This document shows, in pieces, positions 59,438-64,000 of a DNA stretch of 64,000 nt. Below the pieces are notes generated by a model. It did not search any database and was not told the DNA's origin. It was given only the letters and a program-made list of their open reading frames with translations. Every line of letters starts with the position of its first letter. The stretch's first letter is position 1. The position numbers and the translations under genes were made by a program. The DNA lies in contig CM060958.1 in assembly GCA_030765055.1 (NCBI GenBank), positions 80,187,568-80,251,567 of the forward strand, written 5' to 3'. Source of the DNA: Mantis religiosa (taxonomy: Eukaryota > Arthropoda > Insecta > Mantodea > Mantidae).

Positions 59438-60017
59438 AATTGTAATTTAATTCTCATCTTTCCATTTACAACATCAAATGTGAATACAAAATCAAGATTA
59501 CAATTATAAAATCCATAATGAAAAATGCCATATATTCCTAAATTCTGAAAATCCTACCATTTTGCCCACCATTGACTAATAATTCGGTCCCCATACACCT
59601 AATCCTAGGTTTTTGTGTATTGGAGGCCCTCTACTCCTTTTTACAAATTTTGCCATTTCACCTATCCCACTATATATTTTTCTCTTAATTGTTCTTAGCC
59701 ATCTCTCTTTAACTTTCCCTAAATAATTCCCTATATTTTTCCTGTTCTTTTCCCGTTTTACTGACAGAATTTTTCTAATCACTACTTCACCCTCCCCAAA
59801 TTGTCCCATTTACGTAGCCAAGCCTGCTCTCTTCATATCTTTGTTTGACTACAATTTAATATACAATGGAAATATGCATTCTCTTCTCCACACAATGGAC
59901 ATTTATCTAGCTCCCTCTCTTGACCTATACCTTTCAAGTTTCTCACTCCTTTGCTCGCCCAAGCAAAACCTTCTTGCCCCAACTTACTACATATATCTAG
60001 ATATCCTTCCCTCCCCC
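59438..60017 (-). mobile_element. LINE family G 3' end, copy 2, with perfect 16-bp TSD
   Basis: Flanked by AGGTAATAAAATTGTA (59422-59437 and 60018-60033), an exact duplication. On the minus strand it carries the same C-terminal zinc-knuckle region as copy 1 (about 59930-59800) and the same tail. It was truncated at its 5' end on insertion. Identity to copy 1 and the intact TSD suggest a recent insertion. The reading frame is broken by small indels. Confidence 0.9.
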
Positions 60018-60033
60018 AGGTAATAAAATTGTA

Positions 60034-60930
60034 TAAATTAATTTATATATCAAGAATGCAGTTACATACTAGAATGAAAACTTTTACATACACTGCTTTA
60101 TTTGATAGTAATGTCTATACAAAAATTTAGGCTCCAGTTTTATTAAATTAGCAAATCACGTTTAGCACTTCGGTACCTCCTTAAGCATGAATTGTATTTT
60201 AATTCAGTTTTTACCAAAAGTACACCTTATTATACACCCTTATCTCAAAAAGGTATGTTTAGAAACAGGTCTGCGTGTGTATCTCTCACTCTCTGTCTCT
60301 CTTTCTATCTATCTCTCTCGTGTTTGAGAGCGAGGGAGAGAGAGTATCTTTGTTTGTCTGTCTTTATGTGAACAACATAATTATAAAAGGAAAGTAGGTT
60401 TATATATCGAACTTAACACATAAATTAACAAACTCGACATTTAAATATACAGTCTTTCAAGGATGTGACACGAAGGTTTTGAAGAATCCCTCAACCTAAA
60501 CCGCACTTTACATAGAAGAGTTTCTGATTACTTTGATTTTCTCAAAAGTTCTCTAACGAATCTACTAAATTTCCATATATCTGGGATATTTTCATGACAA
60601 ATGTAACTTGTATGTTAAGTTTTTTTTAACATAGCCTCTAAGGTCCTCTTCATTCTGGATAAGTTTCGCATAACTGGTAAGCTGTAAGACATAAAGAAAG
60701 CCAATTTACACAGAAAATGTAAATATAATTTAAGCACACAATTTATAGCAAATTTGGTGATTAACCATTTCCAGCATATTGTTGATTTTCAATTTGAATT
60801 TTCGTTACTTAAGGTTTTCTTACTGAGAAACCGTTATTCATCTCTCCCACTCTCCTTTTCTCTCTCCCTTTCTCGCCGTACAAGAAGAACAAAATTTTAA
60901 AATGTTTTCTATCTCTTAGAGAGTCTGACT
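60034..60930. other. AT-rich; short TCTC/GAGA hairpin-like patch
   Basis: Between 60284 and 60350 a TCTC-rich stretch is followed by GAGAGCGAGGGAGAGAGAG, able to pair with it. Otherwise nothing recognised. Confidence 0.4.
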
Positions 60931-60934
60931 ATTT

Positions 60935-62232
60935 TTTAAGACTTTATTAAAACAGAAACAAAGAACTTCGCTAAATTTATGGAAGCGGGGTTAGGTGAGG
61001 GAAAATTCATGGATATTTGGCAGATCCCGCGTTGAGCACTCTGGAAAGTGGCGTATGATGATTAAGCAGCATGAGTCGTGCTGCGTGGTGTAAGTGTAAG
61101 ATCAGGATGGCAGGCAAGGCTTGGGCCCTGGAAGCCAAATTGGGAATTATGCGGCGGAGTAGAAGGCATTCTCTGGTGTTAAATTTAGCGGTATTTCTTG
61201 GAGGGTCCGGGCCTGGAGGGCGTTCCGGTATCGGTGCGTTGGCGGTGAAGCGTTGTTGAGTCAGTTGGTTGGGATTGAAGTTCAATGAAGATGAGGTCGA
61301 GGGTCTCGTCCAGCATCTTGTAGTATGCCTCTACGCGATGCATCTTGTTGTCGCAGGCGGCGGTGAGTTCTAGGTGTCGGTCTAGTCTTTGTGCGATGTT
61401 GTTGATTCCGTCTTGTATATGGTGGTGTGAGTCAGTTGTCATCTTCTTGATTGATTCGTCTATTGCAGTGATGTTGGGGACTATCGTAGCGAGGTTGTTG
61501 AAGTTGTCTTCGATGCTGGTGAGTTTGACGATCAGCTCCCCCATGCGGTCTAGGCGGGCTGAGAATTTTGAGAGTTCTGTTGTGAAGTAGGTCTGGATGG
61601 TGGTGAAGTTCTCTGCTGCTGGGTCTGTGATGGTCTCCTCGAGCTGGGTAAGAATCTCTGTTCTGTCAGGTGTTGTGCACGTGGAGGTTGGTAGGTTGGT
61701 CGTGGCGGCGCAGGTGGCGGCGAGCTGTGATTCCATTGCAGCTAGGCGGACGTTGGCATTGTGCAGTTCGGACTGAATCTTTGCTGTTGCTGTCTTAAGT
61801 TCCTGGCTGAGTGCCTGCGTCTGTGGTGAGGAGTAGCCGGAGGCTGTAGCTGCTGGCGTGTTGCTTCTGCGGCTGTTGTTGGGGTTGAGTGGGCACTGTG
61901 CCTGGCCTGTGTAATGGCCGAAGCCATTGCAGGTGGCGCAGTAACGGCGGCGGCGGAGTAGGTCGTGGTACGTGCATTCGGACGTCAGGGAGGAGGCGCC
62001 GAGTAGTGGCATCGAGGTGGAGCGGCGCAGGTGGAAGGCGTCGGGTCCGTATCCGCAGCATCACCGACATGTTGAGTGTCGAAACGCTCTGCTAGCCTCG
62101 ATTCTGAGACACTTCCCTAACAAGGGCAGGCCCGTCCTCAAGGCAGCTTCATATTCGGCGGCGTTGGCGAGCTGCAAGCGCAGAAGTTTGGAGGGTCCAT
62201 GGTGCGTGTTGATTCTGGACGCCTTCAGCTGA
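60935..62232 (-). mobile_element. Non-LTR retrotransposon remnant with ORF1 only
   Basis: The minus strand has an ORF1 (62232-61185), then about 240 bp of non-coding sequence, an AATAAA signal (complement of 60943-60948) and a short A run. No endonuclease or reverse transcriptase lies between ORF1 and the 3' end. This is either an internal deletion or an ORF1-only element. The segment is clearly more GC-rich than its surroundings. Confidence 0.65.
61185..62232 (-). pseudogene. Non-LTR ORF1 (gag-like, nucleic-acid binding), one frameshift
   Basis: From 62232 the first frame reads an RRM-like ORF1 segment (LQLANAAEYEAALRTGLPLL, then GKCLRIEASRAFRH). It stops near 62065, where a one-base shift leads to GYGPDAFHLRR and the main frame, ATG 62012 to stop 61185. 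That frame holds one zinc knuckle, CATCNGFGHYTGQAQC (C-x2-C-x4-H-x6-C, about 61955-61905), typical of the last knuckle in Jockey-type ORF1, and then about 220 residues of predicted helical, possibly coiled-coil, sequence. ORF1 proteins bind element RNA. The expected preceding knuckles are not visible. Confidence 0.75.
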
Positions 62233-63419
62233 CTATTGCTTAAGGCTGTAATATTTCCCTGTTTTAATTATACCTACAAGAAAATATATAATGAAAGTAT
62301 TACTACTATTTATCTCGATTAACATGACACAGCTAGAAGAGTGAACTTTTTAAGTGCAGTTTTTTAAAAGTGGACAGAGAAAGTATTGTAAATGCAATGT
62401 GGTTTTAATTAATGTTTCGCGTCTCCTGAAAAGATGCCATGAAGATGTTAGAGAAAATGTCCTATTACCCAATGTGAAACGAGGATTCACTAGGTTCATT
62501 TGCCTTTTATATGAGTCGTAGATACAAGTGTACTTATGTTGTAATCAAATGCACTTCTTTTTGCAATAGGTATTTGTTTCCTTTGCTGATCAACGTGAAT
62601 TTTCACAGATTTTGAAGCAAAGGTAGATACATCTTAAATCCAAATATAGTTAGTTGTACTTAGATGAGTTTGTTCACTTTGGACCTCAATAATTAGACAA
62701 ATGAAATCTCATATTGAACTTGAGCTCGGCGTTTAGTAACTGGGAACTATGCTCCAATAAGACTAATTTACATTACCAATTTTTATGCAGGTGTAAAAAA
62801 ATTAAGTCAGAGGGGTAACAAACTTTAACGTGCGAAATAATTATCAAAGATATATCCGAGAAATGTATAATGTCTACTTTTTATGACCATCTTGTCATAT
62901 TGTTAACTATACGTTTGATCACCTTTGACGTTTCATATTACTTTGATACATATTTAATAAAGGTACTGATGAACAGAATATTATCCAAATATAGCCCCTT
63001 CTCGTACCAAACTATGGAACCATAGAACCATCATCTTCTATGCTAAGCATTAACATTTCTCACTATCGTCATAATGATAACCACCATAATCATGAAAACA
63101 AGAAATTATCCTTACTTATTTCCTTTCAATTTTAAGGCATTAATATTTTGGTTCATAATGGCAACAAGCTGCTGTTTTTTCAATCTCCCTCATTATTTCT
63201 TTGCGTTCTAAGTTTATAAAATACAAATGAATAGACAAACAATTCGCTGGTCTAATTAAATAAAGTTTAAAATCCCGAGTTTTGCTATACAATTGTGAAG
63301 TCGTCGTTTGATGGTTTCATTTATGGTGTAGTCTTTGTGGGTACATTTAGTAAATGTTATGAGGGAGTACATTTTTGCCATTTCTATGTATTTTTATTTA
63401 ATTTCTGCATTACCTAACT
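62233..63419. other. 1.2 kb AT-rich, nothing recognised
   Basis: No features supported. Confidence 0.4.
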
Positions 63420-63500
63420 TTCCGATCCATACATCAATATGGCTTCGAGGGACCCATTCTTATAAAGCAATTTCGGTATAAAATTTGATCTCGTATTTAG
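63420..63500 (-). pseudogene. Possible LINE fragment
   Basis: The minus strand reads FIPKLLYKNGSLEAILMYGS, resembling the LY----P--LYGSE segment that follows the palm domain of insect LINE reverse transcriptases. About 27 codons only. Confidence 0.35.
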
Positions 63501-63544
63501 GAGATTTTTAACGTTATCTTAAAATTTTTATGCATTATTTTATT

Positions 63545-63718
63545 CTAAATGTTGTCTTTTAAATGTTTAGTTAAATAATTAGGTTGATAATGTCCTGTAA
63601 ACCTCTCATTAATGACTTCAAAGGCTAAGGTAGGAGTTCCGTCATCCTTCTTGAGTAACCCTTTACCAATTTCCTCAACCAGTAGTGCCCCAGTCTCTCT
63701 CGCCAAATCTTTCCCCAA
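63545..63718 (-). CDS. 57-codon open segment, unrecognised, exon-like
   Basis: On the minus strand a frame free of stops runs from TTG 63718 to TAG 63547-63545. It reads LGKDLARETGALLVEEIGKG at the start and LAFEVINERFTGHYQPNYL further on. The composition (balanced charge, regular hydrophobics) looks coding rather than random in this AT-rich context. GCGATAG just upstream could end an acceptor site. I do not recognise the domain; it may belong with the adjacent LINE fragment or be a host exon. Confidence 0.3.
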   Translation of the reverse strand: MGKDLARETGALLVEEIGKGLLKKDDGTPTLAFEVINERFTGHYQPNYLTKHLKDNI

Positions 63719-64000
63719 CTATCGCTAATGGATACGATCATTATCCACGAGGCTGGGTATCATCTTTGTCACTATACCTTTTCATATATTTACATCCATA
63801 GTGGAAGCCAATCACAAGGCATATTTCAAACTAGCTCAAACACCCATCGTTCACCGATGTATAACGGTTTGTCCCTACTTGTCAACAGACTTGTACTTTG
63901 GAGTCATTAAAACATTATTTCTTAAGATACCTAACGAGTTAAATAAAAGTCTTAGGACACTATAAAGTGTTAAAAGTAAGCAAAATAAATAAATGTGCCG
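63719..64000. other. No recognised gene
   Basis: A short plus-strand frame (63728-63910) is not supported. Confidence 0.4.

Overview
The window looks like AT-rich, repeat-dense, non-coding DNA from a large arthropod genome. An insect is most likely, and a polyneopteran-type genome (cockroach, termite or stick-insect grade) is a guess from the repeat style. I see no operons, ribosome-binding sites or long single-exon genes. Instead there are short tRNA-headed SINEs, decayed non-LTR retrotransposons (LINEs), several DNA-transposon superfamilies with recognisable target-site duplications (TSDs), and long microsatellites. No complete host protein-coding gene could be supported. The best host-like coding signal is a terminal exon near 33.2-33.5 kb that has been duplicated in inverted orientation.

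Layout. 0-5 kb: family A SINEs, a possible mariner relic, and a palindromic tRNA-headed composite element (here 'family B', 2258-4330) split by a PIF/Harbinger-like transposon (2817-4140). 6.3-7.1 kb: a non-autonomous hAT with a perfect 8-bp TSD. 11.5-13.2 kb: a decayed LINE split by a second family B composite (11929-12596) with a 12-bp TSD. 15.8-17.0 kb: a Kolobok-like element flanked by TTAA. 17.6-18.5 and 28.7-29.9 kb: two long tRNA-headed 'family C' repeats whose internal modules are in different order. 21-22.9 kb: a purine microsatellite and a nested pair of retroelements. 24.0-25.0 and 59.4-60.0 kb: two copies of one LINE. 26.5-27.9 kb: a full-length but frameshifted mariner. 29.9-31.1 kb: another LINE 3' end. 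33.2-33.8 kb: the inverted exon duplication. 34.2-35.4 kb: a Jockey-like reverse transcriptase relic. 37.9-38.7 kb: a SINE running into about 600 bp of TAA and GAT repeats. 40.4-41.3 kb: a retroelement expanded by a pentamer-based minisatellite. 41.9-42.6, 48.6-49.5 and 51.0-51.8 kb: three internally deleted Tc1/mariner/IS630-type elements. 45.7-46.6 kb: a second hAT-like element. 48.5-49.8 kb: a third family B locus. 56.8-57.1 kb: a long CT repeat. 61-62.2 kb: an ORF1-only non-LTR remnant.

How the parts relate. The content is a record of insertions, many nested and several datable relative to each other: Harbinger into B, B into LINE, mariner into B, and an ATC-tailed element into a tRNA-headed SINE. 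The most interesting structure is family B. Three separate loci share the same layout, with outward-facing tRNA-like promoter arms, and at 11.9-12.6 kb the TSD shows that the whole palindrome entered as one unit. Family names A, B, C, E, F, G and H are my own labels.
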